Of a DNA stretch of 64,000 nucleotides, positions 7,628-16,047 are shown piece by piece. The notes below the pieces were generated by a model that had not been told where the DNA came from, did no database searches, and saw only the letters and a list, made by a program, of their open reading frames with translations. Within the stretch, counting starts at the first letter, position 1; every line of letters begins with the position of its first letter. This DNA is from Selenomonas sp. oral taxon 892 str. F0426. GTDB lineage: Bacteria; Bacillota; Negativicutes; Selenomonadales; Selenomonadaceae. The translations under genes and the position numbers were made by a program. The stretch covers positions 12,471-76,470 of the forward strand of contig NZ_KI260540.1 in NCBI RefSeq assembly GCF_000468035.1, read 5' to 3'.

Positions 7628-8914
7628 ATGTCAACCATCGTTATCACAGGAACGCAGTGGGGCGACGAGGGCAAAGGGAAGATCGTCGACTATCTTGCGA
7701 GTCAGGCGGACACCGTCGTGCGTTTCCAGGGCGGCTGCAACGCGGGGCATACCGTTGTCGCAGCCGGCGAGGAGTACAAGCTGCGCCTCCTGCCGTCTGG
7801 GATCCTCTACAAGGGCACGCACAACATCATCGCGAACGGCGTTGCCTTTGACCCCGAGGTCTGTCTGCAGGAAATGGACGCCATGGCGGCGCGCGGCATC
7901 GACACGTCGAACATCCGCATCTCCGACCGTGCCCATGTGGTTATGCCCTACCATCGTCTGATGGACGGCATCGGTGATGCACAGCGCGGCGCGGACAAAA
8001 TTGGTACGACGGGACGCGGCATCGGCCCCTGTTACATGGATCGTGACGACCGCATCGGTATCCGTGTCTGCGACCTCATGGAGAAGGACGAGTTCGCAAA
8101 AAAACTTAAAAAGAACCTCGATGTCAAGAACGGTGAGCTTGCCGCCGTCTACTTCCACGAGCCGCTCGACTACGATGAGGTGCTCGCAGAGTACGAGGGA
8201 TATGCAGAGCGGCTGCGTCCCTTCGTCACCGACACGATCCCCCTGATCAACGAGGAGATCGATGCGGGACGCAAGGTGCTGTTCGAAGGTGCGCAGGCAA
8301 CCATGCTCGACATTGACTACGGCACCTATCCCTATGTCACATCCTCGCACCCGATCTCGGGCGGCGTCACCATCGGCGCAGGCGTTGCGCCCAAGAAGAT
8401 CGACAAGGTCATCGGCGTTGTCAAGGCATACTGCACGCGCGTCGGTGAGGGTCCCTTCCCCACCGAGCAGCTGAATCCGATCGGCGAGAAGCTGCGCGAG
8501 GCAGGGCACGAGTTCGGCACCGTCACAGGGCGCCCGCGCCGCACGGGCTGGCTCGACGCCGTCGTTGTCCGCCACGCGGGACTCCTCTCCGGCATCGACT
8601 ACATGGCGGTCACACGCCTCGATATCCTGGACGGCTTCGACGAGATCAAGATCTGCACAGGCTACAAGTACAAGGGGGAACTGATGAAGGGCGTCCCCGC
8701 AAGCCTCAACGTCCTCGCAGAGGTCGAACCGGTCTACGAGACCTTCCCGGGCTGGATGACGGACACCTCCAGGATCCGCAGCTACGATGATCTGCCCGAG
8801 AACGCACGCAAATACCTCGAACGCATGGCAGAGATCACGGGCATCGCCCTCGGCATGGTCTCTGTCGGTCCCTCGCGTGAGCAGACCATCGTCCTCGCCA
8901 AGGACCTTTTCTAA
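7628..8914 (+). CDS. purA: Adenylosuccinate synthetase
   Basis: 428 residues, the standard length. The N-terminal GTQWGDEGKGKIVD contains the catalytic aspartate and the GTP-binding loop, and GGCNAGHTV holds the catalytic histidine. TTGRGIGPCY, FEGAQATMLDIDYGTYPYVTSS and TGRPRRTGWLD are also conserved. The enzyme joins IMP and aspartate using GTP. Aspartate metabolism recurs nearby with aspA. A strong terminator closes the purBA unit. Confidence 0.97.
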   Translation: MSTIVITGTQWGDEGKGKIVDYLASQADTVVRFQGGCNAGHTVVAAGEEYKLRLLPSGILYKGTHNIIANGVAFDPEVCLQEMDAMAARGIDTSNIRISDRAHVVMPYHRLMDGIGDAQRGADKIGTTGRGIGPCYMDRDDRIGIRVCDLMEKDEFAKKLKKNLDVKNGELAAVYFHEPLDYDEVLAEYEGYAERLRPFVTDTIPLINEEIDAGRKVLFEGAQATMLDIDYGTYPYVTSSHPISGGVTIGAGVAPKKIDKVIGVVKAYCTRVGEGPFPTEQLNPIGEKLREAGHEFGTVTGRPRRTGWLDAVVVRHAGLLSGIDYMAVTRLDILDGFDEIKICTGYKYKGELMKGVPASLNVLAEVEPVYETFPGWMTDTSRIRSYDDLPENARKYLERMAEITGIALGMVSVGPSREQTIVLAKDLF

Positions 8915-8929
8915 AATCTATAAAATTAC

Positions 8930-8966
8930 GGCACGCTGTGCGTTTTGCACACAGCGTGCCATTTTT
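8930..8966 (+). terminator. Intrinsic terminator after purA
   Basis: An 11-bp perfect stem, GGCACGCTGTG (8930-8940) with CACAGCGTGCC (8950-8960), is followed by ATTTTTG. Three bases separate it from the end of the convergent gene at 8969, so it may serve both directions. Confidence 0.88.
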
Positions 8967-8968
8967 GT

Positions 8969-9589
8969 TTACCTATTATTCTGCTCTGCCACCGCAAAGC
9001 CTGCCTCCGCAAAGAAGTTCCGATATGCCTCAGCCTTCTTCTCAAGTTTCATGGGATAGGCGCGCGAGGTGGACGGAAGTCGTGTGATGAGGAGGTCTCG
9101 ATCACTGCAGCGCGCGGCGATGGTCATACCTGTCTTGAAGTCCTTTGCCTTGACATCCGTCTCAAGCAGCGAGAGCAGGATCTCTGTCGCCTTGCCGCCC
9201 GTCGTACAGATGCGGCGGCAGTTCGGAATCTCCGCGAGGACGGCGGGCAGATCGACCTTCTCCACCACCTCGAGGAACGCGTCCGAGGCGTTCCCATGTC
9301 CGCGGATGGCACGGCGCACGGTCGGACACGAGGCGATGCCGCGCTCCGTCATGAACGCCTTGATCTTCTCCGCGTCAAACGCCTTTTCTCCCGCACGCTG
9401 AAAGTGCATTGCGTCACCGAAGAATACCAGCCCGTAGACACGCCACATATCGTTCTGGAAATTCGGATAGTGGAACTCCATCGTCCTCTTCTCGGGCGCG
9501 GGCGGGAACGTCCCCATCATCATCACCGTCGCATTCGCAGGCAGGAACGGCGGGAACGGGCGCAGTTCGATTTCATGTTCTTCCATCAT
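8969..9589 (-). CDS. Uracil-DNA-glycosylase superfamily protein
   Basis: 206 residues. MMMGTFPPAPEKR near the N-terminus resembles the G-x-x-P active-site loop of UDG-superfamily enzymes, and LPSTSRAYP near the C-terminus resembles their second (minor groove) loop. The protein would remove damaged or mismatched bases, most like the Mug or SMUG-type branches, but the subfamily is not settled. Two adjacent ATGs (9589, 9586) follow AGGAGGTACA; the second has the better spacing. It is last of a three-gene minus-strand cluster with the YeiH-like exporter and the ArsC/Spx-like gene. Confidence 0.72.
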   Translation of the reverse strand: MMEEHEIELRPFPPFLPANATVMMMGTFPPAPEKRTMEFHYPNFQNDMWRVYGLVFFGDAMHFQRAGEKAFDAEKIKAFMTERGIASCPTVRRAIRGHGNASDAFLEVVEKVDLPAVLAEIPNCRRICTTGGKATEILLSLLETDVKAKDFKTGMTIAARCSDRDLLITRLPSTSRAYPMKLEKKAEAYRNFFAEAGFAVAEQNNR

Positions 9590-9598
9590 TGTACCTCC

Positions 9599-10582
9599 TC
9601 AGAGCAGACCCAATGCGTGCTGCACGATGAGCGATGTGCCTGCGACCGCGATCCAGCAGACCATGCCAAGAGCCAACGGCCGCGCTCCGTTCTTGATGAG
9701 CGAGGGCAGATCGGTATTCAGCCCGATCGCACTCATCGCAAGCACAATTGCGAACTTGCCGAGCATTCCGAGTCCGCGTGAAACCTCTGCGGGAAGAATG
9801 CCCGTCGTATTCACAATGCACGCGAGCACGAAGTAGAGTACGAACATCGGGAAGATGCGCCGGAGTGAGAAGCCTGCTCCGCTCTTCGCCGCCCCGCGCA
9901 TCATGAGCAGGGCAAAGAACAAGCAGACCGGCACAATCATGAGCGTGCGCGTCAGCTTGACGATCGTCGCATACGCGCCTGCGTCGTGGCTGTAGGCATA
10001 GCCCGCCGCAACGACCGATGAGGTATCATTGATCGCCGTGCCCGCCCACATACCGAAGCCTGCGTCCGACATCCCCATCGTATGCCCAAGAAACGGAAAG
10101 ATGAATACTGCGAGCACATTGAAGAAGAAAATCGTCGCGATCGAGATGACGACATCCCGATCCTTTGCCCCGATAACGGGTGCGACCGCCGCAATCGCAG
10201 AACCGCCGCAGATCGCCGTGCCCGCGCCGACGAGCGAGGTCATATCGCGCTCCAGCCCGAGCAGCTTCCCCATCAGGAATGCCGCACCGAATGCAGCGAG
10301 CAGGGTAAACACCATGACATAGAGCGACTGCTCACCGACCTCCACAACATGGAAGAGATTCATCTCGAAGCCGAGCAGGATGATCGCGTACTGCAGAATC
10401 TTCTTGCCCGTGAACTGAATCCCCTTCTCCACCGCCTCGGGACGGCGTTTCTTTGCGAACAGCATGCCGAGCAGGATACCGAACACGGGACCGCCTACGA
10501 TGGGAAAGTACAGCCCCAGAATATACGCCGGTATCGCAAAGAGCAGGGCATAGAAAATGCCGTCCATGTATGCGTACTTCAT
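9599..10582 (-). CDS. YeiH-family (UPF0324) membrane protein, putative sulfate exporter
   Basis: 327 residues with about ten hydrophobic segments and the family's conserved blocks PIVGGPVFGILLGM, QYAIILLGFEMN, GAGTAICGGSAIAAVAPVI and GTAINDTSSVVAAGYAYS. Members are usually annotated as putative sulfate exporters; YeiH itself has no well-proven substrate. AGAAGGG precedes the ATG. Only 13 bp separate it from the ArsC/Spx-like gene upstream and 9 bp from the glycosylase gene downstream, indicating an operon. Confidence 0.88.
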   Translation of the reverse strand: MKYAYMDGIFYALLFAIPAYILGLYFPIVGGPVFGILLGMLFAKKRRPEAVEKGIQFTGKKILQYAIILLGFEMNLFHVVEVGEQSLYVMVFTLLAAFGAAFLMGKLLGLERDMTSLVGAGTAICGGSAIAAVAPVIGAKDRDVVISIATIFFFNVLAVFIFPFLGHTMGMSDAGFGMWAGTAINDTSSVVAAGYAYSHDAGAYATIVKLTRTLMIVPVCLFFALLMMRGAAKSGAGFSLRRIFPMFVLYFVLACIVNTTGILPAEVSRGLGMLGKFAIVLAMSAIGLNTDLPSLIKNGARPLALGMVCWIAVAGTSLIVQHALGLL

Positions 10583-10595
10583 GAAATCCCTTCTC

Positions 10596-10958
10596 TCAGC
10601 TGAACAGCGCCGCCCACTCCTTCTCGCGGAATCCTGTGAGAACGCCGTCCTTCGTGATGAGCAGCGGGCGCTTCACAAGCATCCCGTCCGAGGCGAGCAC
10701 TGCGTACTGCTCCTCCTCCGTCATTGCGGGCAGCTTGTCCTTGAGCGCAAGTTCACGATAGATCATGCCGCTCGTGTTGAAGAAGCGCTTCAGCGGCAGT
10801 CCGCTCTTCGCATGCCACGTGCGCAGCTCCTGTACCGTCGGCTTCTCCGTCTTAATGTCGCGCATCGGTGCCTCACAGCCGTGCGCGCGAAGGAACTTCT
10901 CTGCCTTTTGACAGGTCGAGCATTTGGGATATCCTATGAAAAGAATGTCTTTATCCAT
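10596..10958 (-). CDS. ArsC/Spx-family thioredoxin-fold protein
   Basis: 120 residues. The N-terminal YPKCSTCQKAEKFL carries the C-x-x-C of Spx/MgsR-type ArsC-family proteins. DIKTEKPTVQELRTW, NTSGMIYREL and LVKRPLLI with a trailing GF are further family landmarks. Members are either arsenate reductase-like enzymes or regulators binding RNA polymerase. No ars genes are nearby, so an arsenic role is not supported. It heads the minus-strand trio, with AGGAGAGATGATAT before its ATG. Confidence 0.8.
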   Translation of the reverse strand: MDKDILFIGYPKCSTCQKAEKFLRAHGCEAPMRDIKTEKPTVQELRTWHAKSGLPLKRFFNTSGMIYRELALKDKLPAMTEEEQYAVLASDGMLVKRPLLITKDGVLTGFREKEWAALFS

Positions 10959-11048
10959 ATATCATCTCTCCTTGCATGAAATCCATCTTGTTACATTCTC
11001 CATTATAATCCCTCCAAAAAATTTTTCAAACTTTTTCTTTTTGATATA

Positions 11049-11076
11049 TTGACTTTTTGACTATTTGAGGTATAAT
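11049..11076 (+). promoter_or_regulatory. Promoter of the small heat shock gene
   Basis: TTGACT (11049-11054), a 16-bp spacer and TATAAT (11071-11076) lie in an AT-rich stretch 108 bp ahead of the hsp20 start. No CIRCE or CtsR box was recognised in the leader. Confidence 0.75.
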
Positions 11077-11183
11077 AACAATCGAAAGGTAATTCAAAAT
11101 ACCTTCCACATCAAAAGAAAATGAATGGCATATCGAATACCAAACATCGAATATGCCGCAAAGACTATAAGGAGTTGATTATC

Positions 11184-11642
11184 ATGTTTGGACTTGTACC
11201 TTTCGCTGGACGCCGCAATCTCTCTCAGCGCGATGCCTCGAATCCGTTTGCTCTCTTCGACGCGATGCGCGACTCCTTCTTCCGTGACGATTTCCCCGCC
11301 GCGAACTGGGGTGCCGCCTCGTTCAAAGTGGACGTGAAGGACGCAAACGATCACTACGAACTGACTGCAGACCTCCCGGGTATGACGAAGGAGAACATCG
11401 CCCTGCACTACGAAAACGGCTATCTCACGATTGCTGCCTCACGTACGGAGTCCAATGATGAGAAGGACGATGCGGGCAACTACATCCGACGCGAGCGCCA
11501 CACGGGCGAGGTCAGCCGCTCGTTCTACATTGACGGCATCGACGACGCAAACATCCACGCGGAATTCAAGGACGGCGTACTGCAGGTAAACCTGCCGAAG
11601 ACAGCAGAAACGCCGGAACGCAAACAGATCGAGATTCACTGA
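11184..11642 (+). CDS. Hsp20/alpha-crystallin small heat shock protein
   Basis: 152 residues. An N-terminal arm (MFGLVPFAGRRNLSQRDASNPFALFDAMRDSFF) leads into the alpha-crystallin domain from about residue 45 (FKVDVKDANDHYELTADLPGMTKENI), which contains ERHTGEVSRSFYIDGID and ends FKDGVLQVNLPK. The protein acts as an ATP-independent holdase in the cytosol. The start at 11184 is supported by AAGGAG nine bases upstream; the earlier in-frame ATG at 11121 lacks a site. It is monocistronic, with its own promoter and a long terminator hairpin. Confidence 0.94.
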   Translation: MFGLVPFAGRRNLSQRDASNPFALFDAMRDSFFRDDFPAANWGAASFKVDVKDANDHYELTADLPGMTKENIALHYENGYLTIAASRTESNDEKDDAGNYIRRERHTGEVSRSFYIDGIDDANIHAEFKDGVLQVNLPKTAETPERKQIEIH

Positions 11643-11666
11643 CCTGCGTGAATTCTCTCATCCATA

Positions 11667-11714
11667 AAGAGCGGAACTGCGCTCGGGAAATTTCCTGAGC
11701 GCAGTTCCGCTCTT
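11667..11714 (+). terminator. Intrinsic terminator after hsp20
   Basis: An 18-bp perfect stem (arms 11667-11684 and 11697-11714) with a 12-base loop, followed by TTCATTTTAT. One of the strongest hairpins in the window. Confidence 0.92.
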
Positions 11715-11823
11715 TTCATTTTATCAGCGCTCCTTTTATTTTCAAAAAACATTTCTTTTTTATATTTTTATGGTATACTGTATACAATTGTTGATAACTT
11801 TAAGGTGCGGAGGAGTGATTGCT

Positions 11824-13209
11824 ATGAGAATCGAGCACGATTTTCTCGGTGACCTAGAAGTTCCCGATGATGTCTACTATGGCGTACAGACCATGCGTGC
11901 TGTCGAAAATTTCTACATCACAGGACAGAAGCTCGATCCTGACTTCATCGTCGCACTCGCACAAGTGAAGAAGGCAGCGGCGCTCGCGAACATGGATACG
12001 GGACGGCTCACGCGCGAGATCGGCGATCTCCTCGTGCAGGCAGCAGACGAGATCATCGCCGGCGGTCTCGTCGACCAATTCCCTGTCGACCCGATTCAGG
12101 GCGGCGCAGGCACATCGGTCAACATGAACATGAACGAGGTGCTGTGCAACCGCGCACTCGAACTGCGCGGCGAGGCAAAGGGGCGCTACGACATCATCTC
12201 ACCGAACAACCACGCGAACATGGCGCAGTCGACGAACGATGCATTTCCCACGGGGATCAAGGTCTGCCTCTCGGCCAAAGGCACGGTCTTTCTCGCCGCC
12301 CTCGAGCGCCTTGCCTCAGAACTAGAGAAAAAGGCGACTGCATACCGCGCAATTCTCAAGATGGGGCGCACGCATCTGCAGGATGCCGTTCCCATCACGC
12401 TCGGGCAGGAGATGGGCTCGTATGCGTCCGCCGTGCGCCGCTCCATGCGCCGCATCCGTTACGTCCTGCGCCACATCCACACGATCAACATGGGCGGTAC
12501 CGCCGTTGGTACAGGGCTAAACGCCGAGCCTGCCTACATCAAGGCAGTTGCACTGCGCCTCTCAGAGATCACGGGTGAAAAATATCGCACGTCGCAGAAT
12601 ATCATCGACGCGACGAACAACACAGACGCGTTTGCCGATTTCTCCTCTGCACTCAAAAATGCAGCACTCGTCCTCATCAAGCTTGCAAACGATTTCCGCC
12701 TGATGGCATCAGGGCCGCGCTGCGGACTGAACGAACTGCATTTGCCCATGCGCCAGCCGGGCTCATCGATCATGCCGGGCAAGGTCAACCCCGTCATCGC
12801 GGAGGTGCTCGATCAGGCATGCTATCAGGTCATTGCAGGCGATCTCGCCGTGACGCTTGCTGTGGAGAACGGACAGTTTGAACTGAACGTCATGGAACCG
12901 GTCATGGCATTCAATATGTTCAACTCGCTGAACTACCTCACGCGCGCCGTTGACACCTTTGTCGAGAAACTGCTCGTCGATCTGAAGCCCAACGTCGAGC
13001 AGTGCCAGAAATGGCTCGACAACAGCGTCGGCATCGTTACCGCTCTCCTGCCGCACATCGGCTACGAGAAATCTGCCGAACTCGCACGCGAGGCATATAC
13101 CACGGGCAAACCCATCCGCGAGATCATCCTCGATCAAGGCATCCTCTCGAAAAAGGAGCTGGATCACATCCTCTCGCCGCGTCAAATGACGCGGCCGGGA
13201 ATTGCCTAA
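11824..13209 (+). CDS. aspA: Aspartate ammonia-lyase
   Basis: 461 residues of the fumarase/aspartase superfamily. MRIEHDFLGDLEVPDDVYYGVQT is characteristic of aspartase rather than class II fumarase. GGAGTSVNMNMNEV, SPNNHANMAQSTND and the signature GSSIMPGKVNP (313-323, flexible loop with the catalytic serine) are intact. The enzyme deaminates aspartate to fumarate, feeding fumarate reduction and succinate/propionate fermentation in anaerobes of this kind. The start at 11824 follows GGAGGAG; the longer frame from 11770 would overlap the likely promoter (TATACT at about 11774). Confidence 0.93.
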   Translation: MRIEHDFLGDLEVPDDVYYGVQTMRAVENFYITGQKLDPDFIVALAQVKKAAALANMDTGRLTREIGDLLVQAADEIIAGGLVDQFPVDPIQGGAGTSVNMNMNEVLCNRALELRGEAKGRYDIISPNNHANMAQSTNDAFPTGIKVCLSAKGTVFLAALERLASELEKKATAYRAILKMGRTHLQDAVPITLGQEMGSYASAVRRSMRRIRYVLRHIHTINMGGTAVGTGLNAEPAYIKAVALRLSEITGEKYRTSQNIIDATNNTDAFADFSSALKNAALVLIKLANDFRLMASGPRCGLNELHLPMRQPGSSIMPGKVNPVIAEVLDQACYQVIAGDLAVTLAVENGQFELNVMEPVMAFNMFNSLNYLTRAVDTFVEKLLVDLKPNVEQCQKWLDNSVGIVTALLPHIGYEKSAELAREAYTTGKPIREIILDQGILSKKELDHILSPRQMTRPGIA

Positions 13210-13300
13210 TAATACAGAACGAACCGGCAAGAGAACAGCGTCTCTGCGGCACGCCAGAGACACTCCTGACGCCGCGGGAAACAGCATCCAAGTTTACCTG

Positions 13301-13330
13301 TTGCTAACGCTCCTGCCAACGTGCTATAAT
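13301..13330 (+). promoter_or_regulatory. Promoter of the lone tyrosine recombinase gene
   Basis: TTGCTA (13301-13306), an 18-bp spacer and TATAAT (13325-13330). Transcription would start near 13337, only a few bases before the ATG at 13343, so the mRNA may be almost leaderless, or translation may begin at the TTG at 13361. Confidence 0.65.
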
Positions 13331-13342
13331 CAACCGAACAAG

Positions 13343-14458
13343 ATGGAAGCGGGTGATATTTTGGCGACAAACGAGAGTTACCGCAGCGGCGGTGCGCCGC
13401 AGATGGGCGTTCCTGCCCGGCGCACAGAGAGTACGCTCGGCAATGTACGGCGCATGGGCGAGGTCGCGGCAAACGTACGACAGGATGCCATCACGCCGGA
13501 GTATTTCATCACCCACTTCTACGAATATCTACCGCGCTACATCGCGGGCGGCGCGCCAACATCTGACACGCGCGACACCTACGAACTCGCCATTCGCCTC
13601 TTCCTCCACTGGTGCATGGAGCAAAATCTCCATCCGCTGAATGATGTACATGACTACCAGATCCGCATCTACATGGAGGAGCTGCGCATGCGCGGCTACA
13701 GTGCAGCAACCCTCATGATCAAGGGGGCAGCAATCCGCGCCTTTTACAAGGTCGCAGAACGGCTTTCTTTCATCGCCGAGAACCCCTGTGCCGACCTGCA
13801 GCTGCGCAACCCGCAGCATCTCGACGAGGACTATAAATACCTCACCGTCGACCAGATCAAGGAAATCTGCGAGGGACTTGCCGCGGACAAAAACACCCTG
13901 CGCCGCCTCCGCAACCTTCTCATCGTCTACCTCATGGGCGTCGAAGGCCTGCGCGTCGTCGAGGTCATGCGCCTCTCGGACGAGGACATCGACTGGCAGC
14001 GCGGACGCATCGAAATAAGGGGTAAGGGACACGCAGGCATCATCTACCCATGCGAGGAGACTTTTCAGCTCCTCAAGGCATACATCGAAACGCGCGGTGC
14101 CATCCCGCCGGAAAATCGCCTCACGCCGACCGTGATCTCCTGTTCGCCGAACAATCGGAACGGGCGCATCACGCGCGTCGGCATCCGCTACGTCATCAAC
14201 AAGGCACTCAGCGAGGCGGGGCTCAAACAGCCCGGCTACGCTTGCCACCTATTCCGCCACAGCTGCGGCACAAACCTCTATCAGGAAACGAAGGATTTGC
14301 GCGTCGTACAAGAAACCCTGCGTCAGCGCAGCCCCAAAGTCACCGCAAAATACGCCCACGTCCACGACCGCATGGAGCGCCGCTATACAAGAGGGATTAC
14401 TCCTGGAATGAGTGTGAAAGATATGCAGCAGACCTCTTCTGACGCAGAAAAAAAATAA
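13343..14458 (+). CDS. Tyrosine recombinase/integrase family protein (XerC/D-like layout)
   Basis: 371 residues from the ATG at 13343; a TTG at 13361 behind GGAAGCGGGTG is an alternative, and the frame to 13202 is rejected because it overlaps aspA and the promoter. An N-terminal SAM-like core-binding domain (ITPEYFITHFYEYLPRYI to LQLRNP) precedes the catalytic domain. R204 (GLRVVEV), K in RGKGH, H302-x-x-R305 (HLFRH) and Y337 (KYAHV) are seen. The expected second histidine, nine residues before the tyrosine (LGH in most members), is Q328 here (LRQ). There is no neighbouring att-like repeat, tRNA or phage gene, so it may be a domesticated or chromosome-maintenance recombinase. Activity is uncertain because of the Gln. 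Confidence 0.82.
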   Translation: MEAGDILATNESYRSGGAPQMGVPARRTESTLGNVRRMGEVAANVRQDAITPEYFITHFYEYLPRYIAGGAPTSDTRDTYELAIRLFLHWCMEQNLHPLNDVHDYQIRIYMEELRMRGYSAATLMIKGAAIRAFYKVAERLSFIAENPCADLQLRNPQHLDEDYKYLTVDQIKEICEGLAADKNTLRRLRNLLIVYLMGVEGLRVVEVMRLSDEDIDWQRGRIEIRGKGHAGIIYPCEETFQLLKAYIETRGAIPPENRLTPTVISCSPNNRNGRITRVGIRYVINKALSEAGLKQPGYACHLFRHSCGTNLYQETKDLRVVQETLRQRSPKVTAKYAHVHDRMERRYTRGITPGMSVKDMQQTSSDAEKK

Positions 14459-14470
14459 TCAGCGCATACA

Positions 14471-14510
14471 AAAGCCCGACCATAAAGCATTGCTAGTATG
14501 GTCGGGCTTT
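14471..14510. terminator. Bidirectional terminator between the recombinase gene and pseI
   Basis: A 14-bp perfect stem (14471-14484 with 14497-14510), AAAGCCCGACCATA on the left arm, lies between two converging units. It ends the recombinase gene on the plus strand and the long LPS/pseudaminic acid unit on the minus strand. Confidence 0.88.
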
Positions 14511-14529
14511 CCCTATATCTTCTGCAGGA

Positions 14530-15549
14530 TTACTCCACTAAAGTCCAAGACATAGGCGTCCCTCGCTTTACATCACACCTTACTCTTTGACCGAGCAGTA
14601 CATCATAATGCTTTGGCGAAAGCCCATGCCCTGGGCGGATGCGGCGCAGATTCTTTTCCGTCAGAACATCTCCCGCTCTCATATCCTCTGCAATGTATAG
14701 GCTGCGCCGGAATTGCAGAGATTTCTTTTCCTGCTCTGCCATCTCATAGCACACCTCACCCATTGCAAGTGCAGCTGCACGGCACTCACGCACGAGCTGC
14801 GCCATCTCATCCGGCTCCAGCGAAAATGCCGCATCGACACCGCCATCGGCACGCGACAGGGTAAAGTGCTTCTCGATCACGGTCGCCCCAAGCGCGACGC
14901 TCGCCACGCCTACTCCAATGCCGAGCGTATGATCCGACAGCCCCACATCGCATCCGAACAGCTCACGCATATGTGGAATCGTGCGGAGATTTGTCCCCTC
15001 CGGAGAGGATGGATAGCTGCTCGTACATTTGAGTAGGGTCAGATCTGTACAGCCATTGTCCCGCGCCGTCTGAACGAGATCGGCAAGTTCTGAGACGGTC
15101 GTCATCCCCGTCGATGCGATAATCGGTTTGCCCGTGCGCGCAGCCTTCCGAATGAGTGGAAGATCCACATTCTCAAAGGAGGCAATCTTATAGCAGGGCA
15201 CATCGAGTTCTTCGAGAAAATCAACAGATGTATCATCGAAGGGCGTACTGAATCCCATGATGCCGTGTTCTTTACAGCGATCAAAGATCGGTTTGTGCCA
15301 TTCCCACGGGGTATGAGCCTTCTCATAAAGATGGTATAGCGACTCGCCCTTCCATAGGCTGTTTGGATCCGCAATAAAAAACTCGCCTGTATCAATGTCG
15401 AGTGTCATTGTATCCGCGGTATAGGTCTGAATCTTAATCGCATCGACACCTGCAGCAGCTGCCGCATCGACAATGGCGAGCGCACGCTCAAGCGACTGGT
15501 TATGATTGCCCGACATCTCTGCAATGATAAAAGGCTTCTGTCCCTCCAC
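14530..15549 (-). CDS. pseI: Pseudaminic acid synthase
   Basis: 339 residues. An N-terminal NeuB-type TIM barrel (FIIAEMSGNHNQSLERAL, AIKIQTYTADTMTLD, GFSTPFD, KCTSSYPSSPEGTNL, SDHTLG, EKHFTL) is followed by a C-terminal SAF/antifreeze-like domain from about residue 285. SGNHN and IQTYTADT fit pseudaminic rather than sialic acid synthases. It condenses phosphoenolpyruvate with 2,4-diacetamido-2,4,6-trideoxy-L-altrose. The start is GTG with GGAGG seven bases upstream. It is the last gene of the pse cluster, following pseH by 12 bp. Confidence 0.92.
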   Translation of the reverse strand: MEGQKPFIIAEMSGNHNQSLERALAIVDAAAAAGVDAIKIQTYTADTMTLDIDTGEFFIADPNSLWKGESLYHLYEKAHTPWEWHKPIFDRCKEHGIMGFSTPFDDTSVDFLEELDVPCYKIASFENVDLPLIRKAARTGKPIIASTGMTTVSELADLVQTARDNGCTDLTLLKCTSSYPSSPEGTNLRTIPHMRELFGCDVGLSDHTLGIGVGVASVALGATVIEKHFTLSRADGGVDAAFSLEPDEMAQLVRECRAAALAMGEVCYEMAEQEKKSLQFRRSLYIAEDMRAGDVLTEKNLRRIRPGHGLSPKHYDVLLGQRVRCDVKRGTPMSWTLVE

Positions 15550-15561
15550 GACCTTTCCTCC

Positions 15562-16047
15562 CTATCTATTGTCTGCTTCCCCGATCACTTTTTCGTATCG
15601 AAGAAGATCATTTTCACGACTCTCATGATAGTGTAACGACGCAAATGCTCTCTGAGAAGCAACGTTCTCTTCTTTGACGTAACCGACAAGAGTAAGACAC
15701 ACATGTTGATCTCTCAAGTTTTCTTCTGCCATCTGCAATATCATACGACCATATCCACGACCTCGATGCGCTGCATCAATGCTGTAGCTGATCAGAGCCA
15801 TCTTATTTTCAACTGCCAGACGAATTTGACCAACCGGCACAAGATCTGCCATCAGAATAAAGAAATATTGTGCCTTCGTCGTTCCGAGCACATTCTCCAA
15901 CCATCGGACATGATCCTCATAGACGAGTTCTTCACTATGAAGAGAATTTGCACGTGTCTCCTTCTCGTTACGCCACTGAAAAAGCAGCCTTGCATCAGAC
16001 AGTTCAACAGGGCGCAGGTATAGCCGTCTTTCATCTGTCACAATCAT
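15562..16047 (-). CDS. pseH: UDP-4-amino-4,6-dideoxy-N-acetyl-beta-L-altrosamine N-acetyltransferase
   Basis: 161 residues, GNAT fold: LYLRPVELSDARLLFQWRNEKETR at the N-terminus and HRGRGYGRMILQMAEE as the acetyl-CoA loop. Position between pseG and pseI, and WRN near the start, match PseH. It acetylates the C4 amine made by PseC. It overlaps the 3' end of pseG by 17 bp, so translation is probably coupled. Its coding DNA is a little more AT-rich than its neighbours. Confidence 0.85.
   Translation of the reverse strand: MIVTDERRLYLRPVELSDARLLFQWRNEKETRANSLHSEELVYEDHVRWLENVLGTTKAQYFFILMADLVPVGQIRLAVENKMALISYSIDAAHRGRGYGRMILQMAEENLRDQHVCLTLVGYVKEENVASQRAFASLHYHESRENDLLRYEKVIGEADNR

Noticed and set aside
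11754-11790. GTATACTGTATAC near the aspA promoter as an operator
   Set aside because: A similar TATACTGTATA run occurs near 51664, but both are explained by overlapping -10-like boxes in AT-rich DNA; no regulator match was recognised.
13210-14510. Prophage or integrative element around the lone recombinase
   Set aside because: Neighbours are aspA and pseI, there is no tRNA or direct repeat pair, and the gene has host-like base composition.
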